Part shown: piece after piece, positions 1 through 8,350 of the stretch | How the letters are laid out: every line of letters starts with the position of its first letter | Position numbering within the stretch: the first letter of the stretch is position 1 | NCBI GenBank assembly: GCA_038216465.1 | Contig: JBBQQC010000001.1 | Location: 248,001-312,000 of the forward strand | DNA length: 64,000 nucleotides | Reading direction: 5' to 3' | DNA from: JACCZX01 sp038216465 | GTDB taxonomy: Bacteria; Pseudomonadota; Gammaproteobacteria; Burkholderiales; Burkholderiaceae_F | Made by a program: the position numbers and the translations under genes | The notes under the pieces: model-generated | What the model was told of the DNA's origin: nothing | The model's input: only the letters and a program-made list of their open reading frames with translations | Databases searched by the model: none

Positions 1-1
1 C

Positions 2-142
2 GCCGATGCCACGCCGCTGAGGGAGCTGAATGCGCTCGAGCAGCCGCGCACTGTCCCCTCGGCATGCGGTGCCGACGCGGTAGCGCGCGCCCAGCGTGAG
101 GTCGATCGCCTGCGCCTGCCGTCGCCGACCGCGTTCTCATAG
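2..142 (+). CDS. 3' end of an unidentified plus-strand gene (partial)
   Basis: An open frame runs from the window edge to a TAG stop at 140-142 and would encode the last 46 residues of a protein, rich in Arg, Leu and Ala (ends LRLPSPTAFS). I do not recognise the family. A strong hairpin terminator begins 17 bases after the stop, which is where a gene end would be expected, and that is the main support. The reading is short and could be chance in GC-rich DNA. Confidence 0.35.
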   Translation, partial: ADATPLRELNALEQPRTVPSACGADAVARAQREVDRLRLPSPTAFS

Positions 143-158
143 TTCGCGCCCAAAAGAC

Positions 159-182
159 AAAGGCCACGCGAGCGTGGCCTTT
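159..182. terminator. Bidirectional intrinsic terminator hairpin
   Basis: An 11-base perfect inverted repeat (AAAGGCCACGC at 159-169, GCGTGGCCTTT at 172-182) with A-runs on one side and T-runs on the other. It lies between the stop of the plus-strand frame ending at 142 and the stop of the minus-strand SWIB gene at 208, so it can end transcription from both directions. Confidence 0.75.
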
Positions 183-207
183 GCGGAGGCGCTGGAAACT
201 ACTGCGC

Positions 208-591
208 TTACTTCAAGTGCTTGCTGACGTACTTGGTCAGCTCGAACATTGACGCCTGCGCTTTGCCGAACAACGCGCGCATCTTCTCGTCCGCATTGAT
301 CATGCGGCGGTTGGCCTTGTCCTGCAGGTTGTTCCTCTTGATGTATTTCCAGATCTGGCTGGTGACCTCAGTGCGCGGCATCGGCGTCGCACCGATGATC
401 GCTGCCAGAGGGCCGGTGGGCATCATCGGCCTCATGAACGCCGCGTTCGGCTTGCGTGCCGTTTTCTTTTTCGCGACCTTTTTGGCCGGCGCTCTTTTCA
501 TCGACTTCTTGGCGGTTTTCTTTGCTGCTTTTTTCGCCGGTGCTTTTTTAGATGATTTCTTTCCGGCTTTCTTTGACTTCTTCATTGCCAT
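208..591 (-). CDS. SWIB/MDM2-domain protein with histone H1-like lysine-rich tail
   Basis: A 127-residue basic protein in two parts. Residues 1-48 are Lys/Ala/Pro repeats of the KKAPAKKAAKK type seen in bacterial histone H1-like proteins. Residues 50-127 match the SWIB fold (SQIWKYIKRNNLQD, then INADEKMRALFG and a final helix). Proteins of this architecture occur in chlamydiae and many beta- and gammaproteobacteria and are presumed DNA-binding chromatin-like proteins; the exact role is unknown. A good ribosome site (AAGGAGA) precedes the ATG. The gene is monocistronic, downstream of but separate from the ligase/helicase operon, with its own promoter candidate at 687-714. Confidence 0.88.
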   Translation of the reverse strand: MAMKKSKKAGKKSSKKAPAKKAAKKTAKKSMKRAPAKKVAKKKTARKPNAAFMRPMMPTGPLAAIIGATPMPRTEVTSQIWKYIKRNNLQDKANRRMINADEKMRALFGKAQASMFELTKYVSKHLK

Positions 592-686
592 TTGCTTTTC
601 TCCTTAGTTGAGCCACAGCGGGTTAGATCACAGCGACAGGGTTCTCAATCCGGAACCACAGAGAGCACTCTCGTTGCGTGAGCGCG

Positions 687-714
687 ATGCTAAGCGAATC
701 AGACTGAATTACAA
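687..714 (-). promoter_or_regulatory. Candidate sigma-70 promoter for the SWIB gene
   Basis: Reading the minus strand, TTGTAA (709-714) and TAGCAT (687-692) are separated by 16 bases and lie about 100 bases upstream of the SWIB start codon. An AT-rich stretch (AAAAAATG then TTTTTT, about 719-732) sits just upstream of the -35, unusual in this GC-rich window and compatible with an UP element. The rest of the 592-863 gap holds nothing I recognise. Confidence 0.4.
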
Positions 715-863
715 GAGGAAAAAATGTTTTTTCAGAGGAGAATTGCACGCGAGCAACGCGTTCTCCCTCTGAAAACCGGCGCTCAGCCAGCAAAATGCGC
801 ACGAAAGCTATACAAGAAATAGGGGTTGCGGCGCTTCCGACACAACATCTGGTATGCGGGGGG

Positions 864-3464
864 TCACGCTGCAGCTGCTCGCTCAAGATCGGCGATCATG
901 CGCTCGATCCGCGCGCCGAGTTTCTCGGTGGTCACTTGTTCGCGTAGCCGTTCGATCATCAGCGGAAACGCAAAAGGGGTCGGCCGCTTCAGCAGCCGGT
1001 AGACGATGCGCTGTCGGCGCATTTTGTCGAGGGCCATCCGCAGGCGACCGATATCGAGCTCCTGCTCCAGCACCTCGCGCTCGGCCTGAGCCAGCAGCTT
1101 GTTGCCGGCGTCGTACTTGCGGAAGACTTCGTAGAACAGTCCGGAGCTGGCCTGCAACTGCCTGGCCAATTTCGGAGCACCCGGATACCCTTGGAAAATC
1201 AGACCCGAGATGCGCGCTACTTGTCGAAAGCGCCGCAGCGCCAGCTCGCCGGCATTTAGGCTCGCCAAGACGTCTTCGAGCAGATTCGTATCACCGAGTA
1301 ACACATCGCTACGGCGCTGCCACGCGCCCATCCAGTCGATATCCACCGGCGACAGCAATTCAAAACCGTAGTCGTTCATCGAAATCGAGAACGTCGATGG
1401 TGTGCCCTGCCCGATCCGATACGCCAGCAGCGACGCGAGCCCCACGTGCACGTTGCGGCCGGCAAAGGGATAAACGAACAAGTGCCGGCCCTCACGGGAC
1501 CGCATCGCCTCAACGACCAGCGTGTCACGCGTCGGCACCTTCGACCACTTTGCCTGCAGCTCGATCAGCGGCCGCGCCAGTTGCATCTCGGGCGCCTCGT
1601 AGTTGCCGGCAAGCGCGCCTTCGAGCTCGCGCAGCGCGGCGTCGGCCATTTCACTGGATAGCGGCATCTTGCCGCCGGCCCAGCGCGGCACTGCGCCCTG
1701 GCGATTCTTGGCCGCTCGCACGTACGCCGTCATTTCGTGTACGCGCACCAGCTCAAGCATGCGGCCGCCAAACAGGAAGGTATCGCCCTTGCGCAGGCGG
1801 CTGATAAACGACTCCTCCATCACGCCGATATCGCGGCCGTTCATCGCCTTGATCAGCATCGAAGCTTCGGACACGATGGTCCCGATCGACATCCGATGTC
1901 GCTTACCGATAGCGGCGTCTTCGACGCGATACACGCCTTCGCTGTCGCGGCTTACACGCTGATAGTCCGGGTACGCGCGCAGCGCTTCACCGCCACGACC
2001 GACGAAGTCGAGCGCCCACTCCCACTCTTCGTCCGATAGCGCGCGATAGCTCCAGGTTTCTCGCACCTCGGCCAGCAACTGCTGCTCGCGAAACCCGGTG
2101 CCGAGCGCGATCGTCACCAGATGCTGGACCAGCACGTCAAGCGGACGCTCCGGTGCGCACCGCGATTCGATGCGGCCCTCGTGCAGCGCGCTGCGCGCCG
2201 CCGCCGCTTCCACAAGCTCGAGAGTATTGGTCGGCACCAGCGTCACGCGCGATGCGCGGCCGGGTGCATGCCCGCTGCGACCCGCGCGCTGCAGCAGGCG
2301 CGCGACACCTTTGGCGCTGCCGATTTGCAACACGCGCTCCACCGGAAGGAAGTCGACTCCGAGATCCAGGCTCGAGGTTGCCACTACCGCCTTGAGCCGC
2401 CCCTCCTTCAGGCCAAGCTCGACCCAATCGCGCACTTCCCTGGCGAGTGAGCCGTGATGCAGCGCGATCAATCCCGCCCAGCCAGGCTTGGCTTCAAGGA
2501 TCGCCTGATACCAAAGCTCAGCCTGTGAACGCGTATTGGTGAAAATCAGAGTGGTCGACGACGAGGCGATCTCGCTGACGACCGCTGGCACCATCTTGAT
2601 ACCGAGGTGTCCGCCCCATGGAAAGCGGCCAGGCTCGTCGGGCAACAGGGTATCGACGATCAGGGTCTTGTCGATCTTTCCCTGCACCAGCACGCCATCA
2701 TCGCGATTCAGCAGCACCTGCATCGCGTGCTGCGTATTTCCCAGCGTCGCAGACAGGCCCCACACGGGTAGCGGCTTGTTCGCCCACTGTCGAAGCCGCG
2801 CCAGCGCGAGTTGCACCTGAACGCCGCGCTTGCTGCCGATCAACTCGTGCCATTCATCGACCACCACCATCGCAACGTCGGACAACTGCTCGCGCGAATC
2901 GGCGCGCGTCAGCATCAAGCTCAGCGACTCGGGTGTCGTGATCAACACTTCGGGCAATTGTCTGGACTGTCTTGCACGCTCGGCGGAGTCGGTATCGCCG
3001 GTCCGCACGCCGATGCTCCATTGCAGGCCTACGTCGTCGAGCGGCATAGCGAGCGAGCGCGCCGTATCAGCCGCCAGCGCCCTCATCGGCGTCAGCCACA
3101 GCAGGCGCAAGCCACCGGCTGGAACGCCTCCGGAAAGCGCGCGATTCAGCAGTGCAAACCACACGGCGTAGGTCTTGCCCGATCCGGTCGTAGCGTGTAC
3201 CAGACCCGAGTGGCCCATCGCCACGTGGCGCCAGACATCGCGCTGAAATCCGAAGGGCTGCCACCCATGCGCGGCAAACCAGCCTTCGGCGCTGGGCAAC
3301 GCGAGCTGAGTCCCGGCGCGGTTCAGGTGCGCATGTGTTGTGGCGGTGGCCGACCCTGCCGCGGCTTCGCGCCTGTGTTCGTCGCGCGCTTTCTTCGCAC
3401 GCAGCGCACGTAGTTGCGTGCCGACGTTAGCCCCTGGCGGAAAGGGTGCCCGTGGATCGTTCAC
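864..3464 (-). CDS. Ligase-associated Lhr-type DEXH-box DNA helicase
   Basis: An 866-residue superfamily 2 helicase. Walker A is at residues 91-98 (TTGSGKT), the DEXH box reads DEWH followed by ELIGSKRG, and motif VI reads LLQRAGRSGH. The C-terminal half matches the Lhr-core extension and DUF4145-like tail seen in ligase-associated DEXH helicases. These enzymes unwind DNA and are linked to DNA damage response with an ATP-dependent ligase and a beta-CASP exonuclease. Its ATG overlaps the ligase stop by four bases, so it is the last gene of a three-gene minus-strand operon. The metallophosphatase PdeM, often the fourth member, is not downstream. Confidence 0.92.
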   Translation of the reverse strand: MNDPRAPFPPGANVGTQLRALRAKKARDEHRREAAAGSATATTHAHLNRAGTQLALPSAEGWFAAHGWQPFGFQRDVWRHVAMGHSGLVHATTGSGKTYAVWFALLNRALSGGVPAGGLRLLWLTPMRALAADTARSLAMPLDDVGLQWSIGVRTGDTDSAERARQSRQLPEVLITTPESLSLMLTRADSREQLSDVAMVVVDEWHELIGSKRGVQVQLALARLRQWANKPLPVWGLSATLGNTQHAMQVLLNRDDGVLVQGKIDKTLIVDTLLPDEPGRFPWGGHLGIKMVPAVVSEIASSSTTLIFTNTRSQAELWYQAILEAKPGWAGLIALHHGSLAREVRDWVELGLKEGRLKAVVATSSLDLGVDFLPVERVLQIGSAKGVARLLQRAGRSGHAPGRASRVTLVPTNTLELVEAAAARSALHEGRIESRCAPERPLDVLVQHLVTIALGTGFREQQLLAEVRETWSYRALSDEEWEWALDFVGRGGEALRAYPDYQRVSRDSEGVYRVEDAAIGKRHRMSIGTIVSEASMLIKAMNGRDIGVMEESFISRLRKGDTFLFGGRMLELVRVHEMTAYVRAAKNRQGAVPRWAGGKMPLSSEMADAALRELEGALAGNYEAPEMQLARPLIELQAKWSKVPTRDTLVVEAMRSREGRHLFVYPFAGRNVHVGLASLLAYRIGQGTPSTFSISMNDYGFELLSPVDIDWMGAWQRRSDVLLGDTNLLEDVLASLNAGELALRRFRQVARISGLIFQGYPGAPKLARQLQASSGLFYEVFRKYDAGNKLLAQAEREVLEQELDIGRLRMALDKMRRQRIVYRLLKRPTPFAFPLMIERLREQVTTEKLGARIERMIADLERAAAA

Positions 3465-5125
3465 GACGCCGGTCCGCAGCGCCCGTTTACGCTGCTAGAG
3501 CCCTCCAGCAGCGACTGCAAAGTACCCAGCGTGTCCGCCTCCGCGACCGGTTTGTCGTGTCGCCAGCGCAGCATGCGCGGAAAGCGCACAGCGATCCCGC
3601 TCTTGTGGCGCGGCGAGCGCTGGATGCCCTCAAACCCGATTTCAAACACCATCGTCGGCGTCACGCTGCGCACAGGCCCGAACTTCTCGATCGTCGTGCG
3701 GCGAATCGCGGCGTCAACCTTGCGTATTTCCTCGTCGGTGAGCCCGGAGTACGCCTTGGTAAACGGGACAAGCGCGCGCTCTTGCGCACCCGACTCGGAG
3801 GTCCACACCGCGAACGTGTAGTCCGAATACAGACTCGCTCGCCGGCCATGACCACGCTGCGCGTACACCAGAACGGCGTCGACGGCATAAGGATCGATCT
3901 TCCATTTCCACCAGTGCCCGCTTGCCTCCTTCGTGCGCCCGACCCGATACGTCGAGTCCAGGTGCTTGATCATCAGTCCTTCGACACCCCGATCGCGCGA
4001 CGCCTCGCGTAGCAGCGCCAGTTGCTCCCACGCTTCGCCTGCAAGACGCGGCGAGATCAATGTTCCGTTTTGATCGGCCAGCCGCTCGAGCGCAGCGCGG
4101 CGCTCGCGTTGCGTGCGTGCGCGCAGATCTTCGCCGCCCATTTCCAGCACGTCATAGGCCATGAACGCTGCCGGGGCTTCACGCAAGATGCTTGTACTCA
4201 CGCTCTTCCGAGTGACGCGCTTCTGCAGCAAAGCAAACGGCTGCAGAGCATCGTCGCGCCATACCAGAATCTCACCGTCGAGCACGGTGCCGTCCGGCAA
4301 CGACCGCGCCCGCTGGATAATTTCCGGGAACCGGTCGGTAATCAGTTCCTCGCCGCGGGACCACAGCCATGCTTTACCCGCACGGCGCACCAGCTGCGCG
4401 CGAATGCCGTCGTACTTCCACTCGATCAACCAGTCGGCAGGCGCCCCGAGTTCTTGTGAAAAGCGCTCGACCGGCAGCGTCAGCGAGTGAGCCAGAAAGA
4501 ACGGGTACGGATGACCGTCGGCAACGGTGGAATCGCCGGTATCAATCAGCGACAGGTAGCGCGCGGGTGTCGGCGCAACCGTGACGTCGGTGTAACCGAT
4601 CATCCGTTGCGCCACGAGCTTGGCGTCGATTGCCGCGAGTTCCGCCAGCGCGCGCGTAATCAGCAATCTGGAGACGCTGACGCGAAATCCGCCGCCGATC
4701 AACTTGATCAGCAGAAACCGCTCGCGCGTATCGAGCTCGTCGACATAGTCGCGCAGCGTTGCCAGTACGTCGGCGGGCGCGCGGCCGCGCAGCGGCAGCA
4801 AGCGTTGCTCGATCCAGTACGCCAGCGTGGCGTCGCTGTCGCGGCTGGGCGGCGGCAAAAGCAGCGCGATCGTTTCGGCCATATCTCCGACCGCCTGATA
4901 ACTCTCCTCGAATAACCATTCGGGCAACCCGCTGGCGCCGATCGCGAACTCGCGCAGCAGTCGCGAGTTGATCGCCTGGCGTGGCTTCCCGCCAGCAAGA
5001 AAATAAACCGCCCACGCGGCATCCGCCGCATCGACAAGCGCCAGATAGCGCTTCAACGCGTAGACTTTCGAGAGAGTCGACGTCGAAGTGTCGAGCTCAT
5101 TGAAAAGTTTCGCAAAGCGCTTCAT
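3461..5125 (-). CDS. ATP-dependent DNA ligase (DNA repair operon)
   Basis: A 554-residue ligase. The adenylation motif I is EWKYDGIR with the nucleophilic Lys, followed by the family's nucleotidyltransferase motifs (DGEILVW, EGLMIK, WWKWK) and an OB-fold C-terminus. An N-terminal DNA-binding domain covers roughly residues 1-200. The frame is open further upstream, but the ATG at 5125 (MKRFAKLFNELD) is the conventional start and overlaps the upstream exonuclease stop as ATGA. Bacterial ATP-dependent ligases of this type act in repair, not replication. The operon also encodes an exonuclease and a helicase. Confidence 0.93.
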   Translation of the reverse strand: MKRFAKLFNELDTSTSTLSKVYALKRYLALVDAADAAWAVYFLAGGKPRQAINSRLLREFAIGASGLPEWLFEESYQAVGDMAETIALLLPPPSRDSDATLAYWIEQRLLPLRGRAPADVLATLRDYVDELDTRERFLLIKLIGGGFRVSVSRLLITRALAELAAIDAKLVAQRMIGYTDVTVAPTPARYLSLIDTGDSTVADGHPYPFFLAHSLTLPVERFSQELGAPADWLIEWKYDGIRAQLVRRAGKAWLWSRGEELITDRFPEIIQRARSLPDGTVLDGEILVWRDDALQPFALLQKRVTRKSVSTSILREAPAAFMAYDVLEMGGEDLRARTQRERRAALERLADQNGTLISPRLAGEAWEQLALLREASRDRGVEGLMIKHLDSTYRVGRTKEASGHWWKWKIDPYAVDAVLVYAQRGHGRRASLYSDYTFAVWTSESGAQERALVPFTKAYSGLTDEEIRKVDAAIRRTTIEKFGPVRSVTPTMVFEIGFEGIQRSPRHKSGIAVRFPRMLRWRHDKPVAEADTLGTLQSLLEGSSSVNGRCGPAS

Positions 5126-6150
5126 GCGGATTCGGGTGCGAGCTCCGCCATTGCATCGCCGGCTTCCTCGTCGCCGTACTCGGTTTCGAACGCCGATGCA
5201 TCGAAACCGTTTTCGGACAGCCAGCGCACCAGCACCGGAATCTGCCCGTGTGTGACGACGACCTGCCGCGCGCCGGTGGACTCGATCGCCTGCAGCAAGC
5301 TCGGCCAGTCGGCGTGATCCGACAGCACGAAGCCACGATCGAGCGCGCGGCGGCGGCGTGCACCGCGCAACCGCATCCAGCCGGAAGCGAACGCGTCGGA
5401 GTAGTCGCCGAAGCGGCGCAGCCACGGCGAGCCTTGCGCTGACGGCGGTGCCAGCACCAGAGCGCGCGAAAGATCGACCTTGTCGGTTTCGGACACGAGT
5501 TGTGTCGGCGGCATTGCCACGCCGCTTGCGCGGTACGCGCGGTTCAGCGGCTCAACAGCGCCGTGCACGACAATCCGCCCGATGCTCGCGTCGGCGCCGG
5601 ACAAAATGCGCTGCGCCTTGCCGAACGCGTAGCAAAACAGCACCGACGTGCGACCGCTATCGGCATTGGCGCTCCACCACGTGTTGATGTCGTCGAACAC
5701 CTGCTGCGACTTTTCCCAGCGGTAGATCGGCAATCCAAAAGTGGACTCCGTGATGAAGGTATCGCACCGCACCGGCTCGAACGGCGCGCACGTTACATCG
5801 GGGTTCAGCTTGTAGTCGCCCGACGCGACCCAGACACGGCCGTCGTTCTCGACCCTAACCTGGGATGAACCGAGCACGTGACCGGCGGGATGAAGCGACA
5901 CCCGCACGCCGTTGATGTCGATCGGCTCGCCGTAAGCCACCGTCTGCAGCGAGATATTGCCAAGCCGCGTGCGCAACACGTTCTCGGCCGCATCGACTGC
6001 CAGGTAGCTGGTGTGCCCGCGGCGAGCGTGATCGCCATGAGCGTGCGTGATCACGGCGCGCTCGACGCCGCGCCACGGGTCGATGTAGAAATCGCCCGGC
6101 GGGCAGTACAACCCCTGCGGGCGAGCGACGATCAGCGGAACTTCTGTCAT
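5122..6150 (-). CDS. Ligase-associated beta-CASP exonuclease
   Basis: A 343-residue metallo-beta-lactamase/beta-CASP protein. The metal motif HAHGDHAR is near residue 38, and DYKLNPD and later Asp/His positions (SDHADW) fit the beta-CASP nucleases related to SNM1/Artemis. It starts the operon exonuclease-ligase-helicase, all joined by ATGA overlaps, which points to joint processing and sealing of damaged DNA ends. A GTG at 6177 would add nine residues, but the ATG at 6150 leads directly into the conserved PLIVARPQGLYCPPGDF stretch and is preferred. Confidence 0.9.
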   Translation of the reverse strand: MTEVPLIVARPQGLYCPPGDFYIDPWRGVERAVITHAHGDHARRGHTSYLAVDAAENVLRTRLGNISLQTVAYGEPIDINGVRVSLHPAGHVLGSSQVRVENDGRVWVASGDYKLNPDVTCAPFEPVRCDTFITESTFGLPIYRWEKSQQVFDDINTWWSANADSGRTSVLFCYAFGKAQRILSGADASIGRIVVHGAVEPLNRAYRASGVAMPPTQLVSETDKVDLSRALVLAPPSAQGSPWLRRFGDYSDAFASGWMRLRGARRRRALDRGFVLSDHADWPSLLQAIESTGARQVVVTHGQIPVLVRWLSENGFDASAFETEYGDEEAGDAMAELAPESA

Positions 6151-6218
6151 GGTGCGGTCACGAAACCGTCCTACCACTAGCTAACGGTCAATGAGCCAAA
6201 AACAAGACATAAGAAAAA

Positions 6219-7463
6219 CTAGCCGTCGTCGCGGCGGGTCGCAACCACGGTCAGCATCCGCACCACCTGGTACGCCACCCAGTTCATCGCCCGCCGCAGA
6301 CGACTCCTTCGTGCACACGCTTCCGCATCAACCTCGCTTGCGGCATCGGCGATCGCTGCTTCCAGTTCACGCTGCAAGGTTGCTGCGAATCCGTCGTCAT
6401 ACACCGCCACATTGGCTTCGCGCGCGAGCAACAAGCTGTACGGATCGATATTGCTCGAGCCGACCGTAGCCCATTTCGCATCGACCACCGCCACTTTGGC
6501 GTGCAGATAGCTCGGCGTGTATTCGTAAATCCGCACGCCGCATTTGACCAGGCCGCTGTATAACGCCTGCTGAGCGTAATGCTGCAGCCGGTACTCGACC
6601 CGACCCTGCAACAGCAAGCGCACGCGCACGCCGCGCTCGGCCATATCGCACAGCGCATCGCGAAACTTTTTCCCCGGCAAAAAATAAGCGTTCGCAATCA
6701 GCACTTCGTGCCGCGCGTGTGCGAACGCGTCCAGATAAGCACGCTCGATCGTGCGGCGGTTGCGCAGGTTGTCGCGCAGCAAAAGCGCCGCACGCACACC
6801 ACCCGCGGCCGGCGGTGGCTCGACATGATGGGGGCGCGCCGAAGGGCGGCGCTTCAGCTGCAGCACCGACACCGTCCACCATAACCGCGTCACGGTGTAA
6901 GCGATGGCCGCGACCAGCGGACCTTCGCACGCAACCGCAAAGTCGAAGCGCGGGCCCAGGCCAGCACGTACCGGCTCCGGATCGGGATGATGGAAATCGT
7001 CGATGATGTTGATGCCGCCGACGAAAGCGAGGTGATCGTCGAACAGCGCAACCTTCCGGTGCAGCCGGCGTAGCAGCCGACGATCAATGCGCCACCAGCG
7101 TGTGCGACGGAACACGATGACTTTCGCGCCCTTCGGCCGCAGACGCGCAATCACGGGGTCGGCGGTCGCCTGCGACCCGAATCCGTCAATCAAAAGATGC
7201 ACCAATACGCCGCGCTGCGCCGCTCCGGCCAGCGCTTCACACACCTTTTCGCCAACGTCGTCGAGCTCGAAGATATACGTTTCGATGTAAATCGACCGCT
7301 GCGCGCCGTCGATGGCTGCCAGCAACCGCGGAAAGTATTGCTCGCCGCTCCTCAGCAGCTCGAGTCGGTTACCGCCGTAGACGAGGGGCCGAGTGCTGGC
7401 CGATAGCTGACGGAACGCGCGCCGCGCTGCGGGCCGCGGCTCGCGCAACGCTGCGTCATTCAT
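6219..7463 (-). CDS. clsB: Cardiolipin synthase B (phospholipase D superfamily)
   Basis: A 414-residue protein with two HKD motifs: HRKVALFDDHLAFVGG near residue 150 and HAKVAVVDAKWATVGSSN near 325. ClsB-type enzymes condense phosphatidylglycerol with another phospholipid at the inner membrane to make cardiolipin. It lacks long N-terminal membrane helices, as ClsB does. It follows a YbhP-like hydrolase gene, the same pairing as ybhP-ybhO in E. coli, and ends the minus-strand run that starts at fmdB. Confidence 0.92.
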   Translation of the reverse strand: MNDAALREPRPAARRAFRQLSASTRPLVYGGNRLELLRSGEQYFPRLLAAIDGAQRSIYIETYIFELDDVGEKVCEALAGAAQRGVLVHLLIDGFGSQATADPVIARLRPKGAKVIVFRRTRWWRIDRRLLRRLHRKVALFDDHLAFVGGINIIDDFHHPDPEPVRAGLGPRFDFAVACEGPLVAAIAYTVTRLWWTVSVLQLKRRPSARPHHVEPPPAAGGVRAALLLRDNLRNRRTIERAYLDAFAHARHEVLIANAYFLPGKKFRDALCDMAERGVRVRLLLQGRVEYRLQHYAQQALYSGLVKCGVRIYEYTPSYLHAKVAVVDAKWATVGSSNIDPYSLLLAREANVAVYDDGFAATLQRELEAAIADAASEVDAEACARRSRLRRAMNWVAYQVVRMLTVVATRRDDG

Positions 7464-7524
7464 GCCGCTGCAGCGCTCGTCGGTCTACCTTTGGCGCTAC
7501 GCACCTTCCCACCGAACGGGCGGC

Positions 7525-8337
7525 TCATACCACTTCCATGTCCGCGATCAGCGGCATATGGTCCGAACGCTGCGCCCACTCAACACCCTTTGGCACGCGC
7601 ACGTCGTTGACCTTGAAACCGCGCACGTAGATGCGGTCGAGCTGCAGCCACGGCATCATGCTGGGATACGTGCGCGCCACGTGCGAGCGCGGCAGCTCGC
7701 GCCACGGCACCAGCTTGTCGCGCAGGCGCGGCTTCGACTGTCGGCGATTGAACTCCGAGGCGGCTTCGAAAACGTCGAGCTCGTTGTGCAGCACATCGTC
7801 GACGCCGCGCTGCCAGTCGTTGAAATCGCCGGCAATGATCAACGGCGCCCCCTTTGGCACCTCGGACCTGACGAACTCGATCAGAAAGTCCGCCTGCCTT
7901 ACCCGGCTGCGCTTGATCAGGCCGAAGTGCGTGTTGATCAGATGAATGTCGAGCGCGCCTTTGCTGGTTTGCACGTGCGACACCGCGTGCAACAGCCCGC
8001 GCTTTTCCAGCGCGTGATCCGAAATGTCGTGGTTCAAGCTGCGGCCGATTGCATGACGCGAAACGATTGCATTGCCGTGATGGCCGTGCGGATACACCGC
8101 GTTCATGCCGTACGCGCGATGCAAATAGTTACCGGTGCACAGGAAATCGAGCTGAGTGCCCTGCGGATACCCGTTGTGCTTGGCCATCCGGTCGTTCTTT
8201 TCCTGCACCTCCTGCAGAAAAACGATGTCGGCGTCCATCGAGTGGAGTGCGAGCTTAACGTCGTGGATGCGCACCTTCTTGCGCAAGCCCCCGGTGACGC
8301 CCTTGTGAATGTTGTAGGTGGCAACCCGAATTTTCAT
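7525..8337 (-). CDS. YbhP-like endonuclease/exonuclease/phosphatase family protein
   Basis: A 270-residue EEP-fold hydrolase. Family motifs are visible: VATYNIHKG at the start, VFLQEVQE (metal-binding Glu), INTHFG, IAGDFNDW and a terminal SDHMPL His. Substrates of this family include nucleic acids and phospho-lipid head groups. Its fixed neighbour is clsB, 61 bases downstream, which hints at a membrane phospholipid role; this is inference. The frame extends upstream, but the ATG at 8337 gives the normal family N-terminus MKIRVATYN. Confidence 0.85.
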   Translation of the reverse strand: MKIRVATYNIHKGVTGGLRKKVRIHDVKLALHSMDADIVFLQEVQEKNDRMAKHNGYPQGTQLDFLCTGNYLHRAYGMNAVYPHGHHGNAIVSRHAIGRSLNHDISDHALEKRGLLHAVSHVQTSKGALDIHLINTHFGLIKRSRVRQADFLIEFVRSEVPKGAPLIIAGDFNDWQRGVDDVLHNELDVFEAASEFNRRQSKPRLRDKLVPWRELPRSHVARTYPSMMPWLQLDRIYVRGFKVNDVRVPKGVEWAQRSDHMPLIADMEVV

Positions 8338-8350
8338 GGAACCTATTCTG

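Noticed and set aside
221..607. Plus-strand open frame rich in Phe and Ala opposite the SWIB gene
   Set aside because: It is the complement of the lysine-rich tail codons, which reads as Phe/Leu runs; not a membrane protein gene.
623..886. Minus-strand open frame of 87 codons upstream of the SWIB gene
   Set aside because: It overlaps the helicase 3' end in another frame, spans the likely SWIB promoter, and has no ribosome site or motif.
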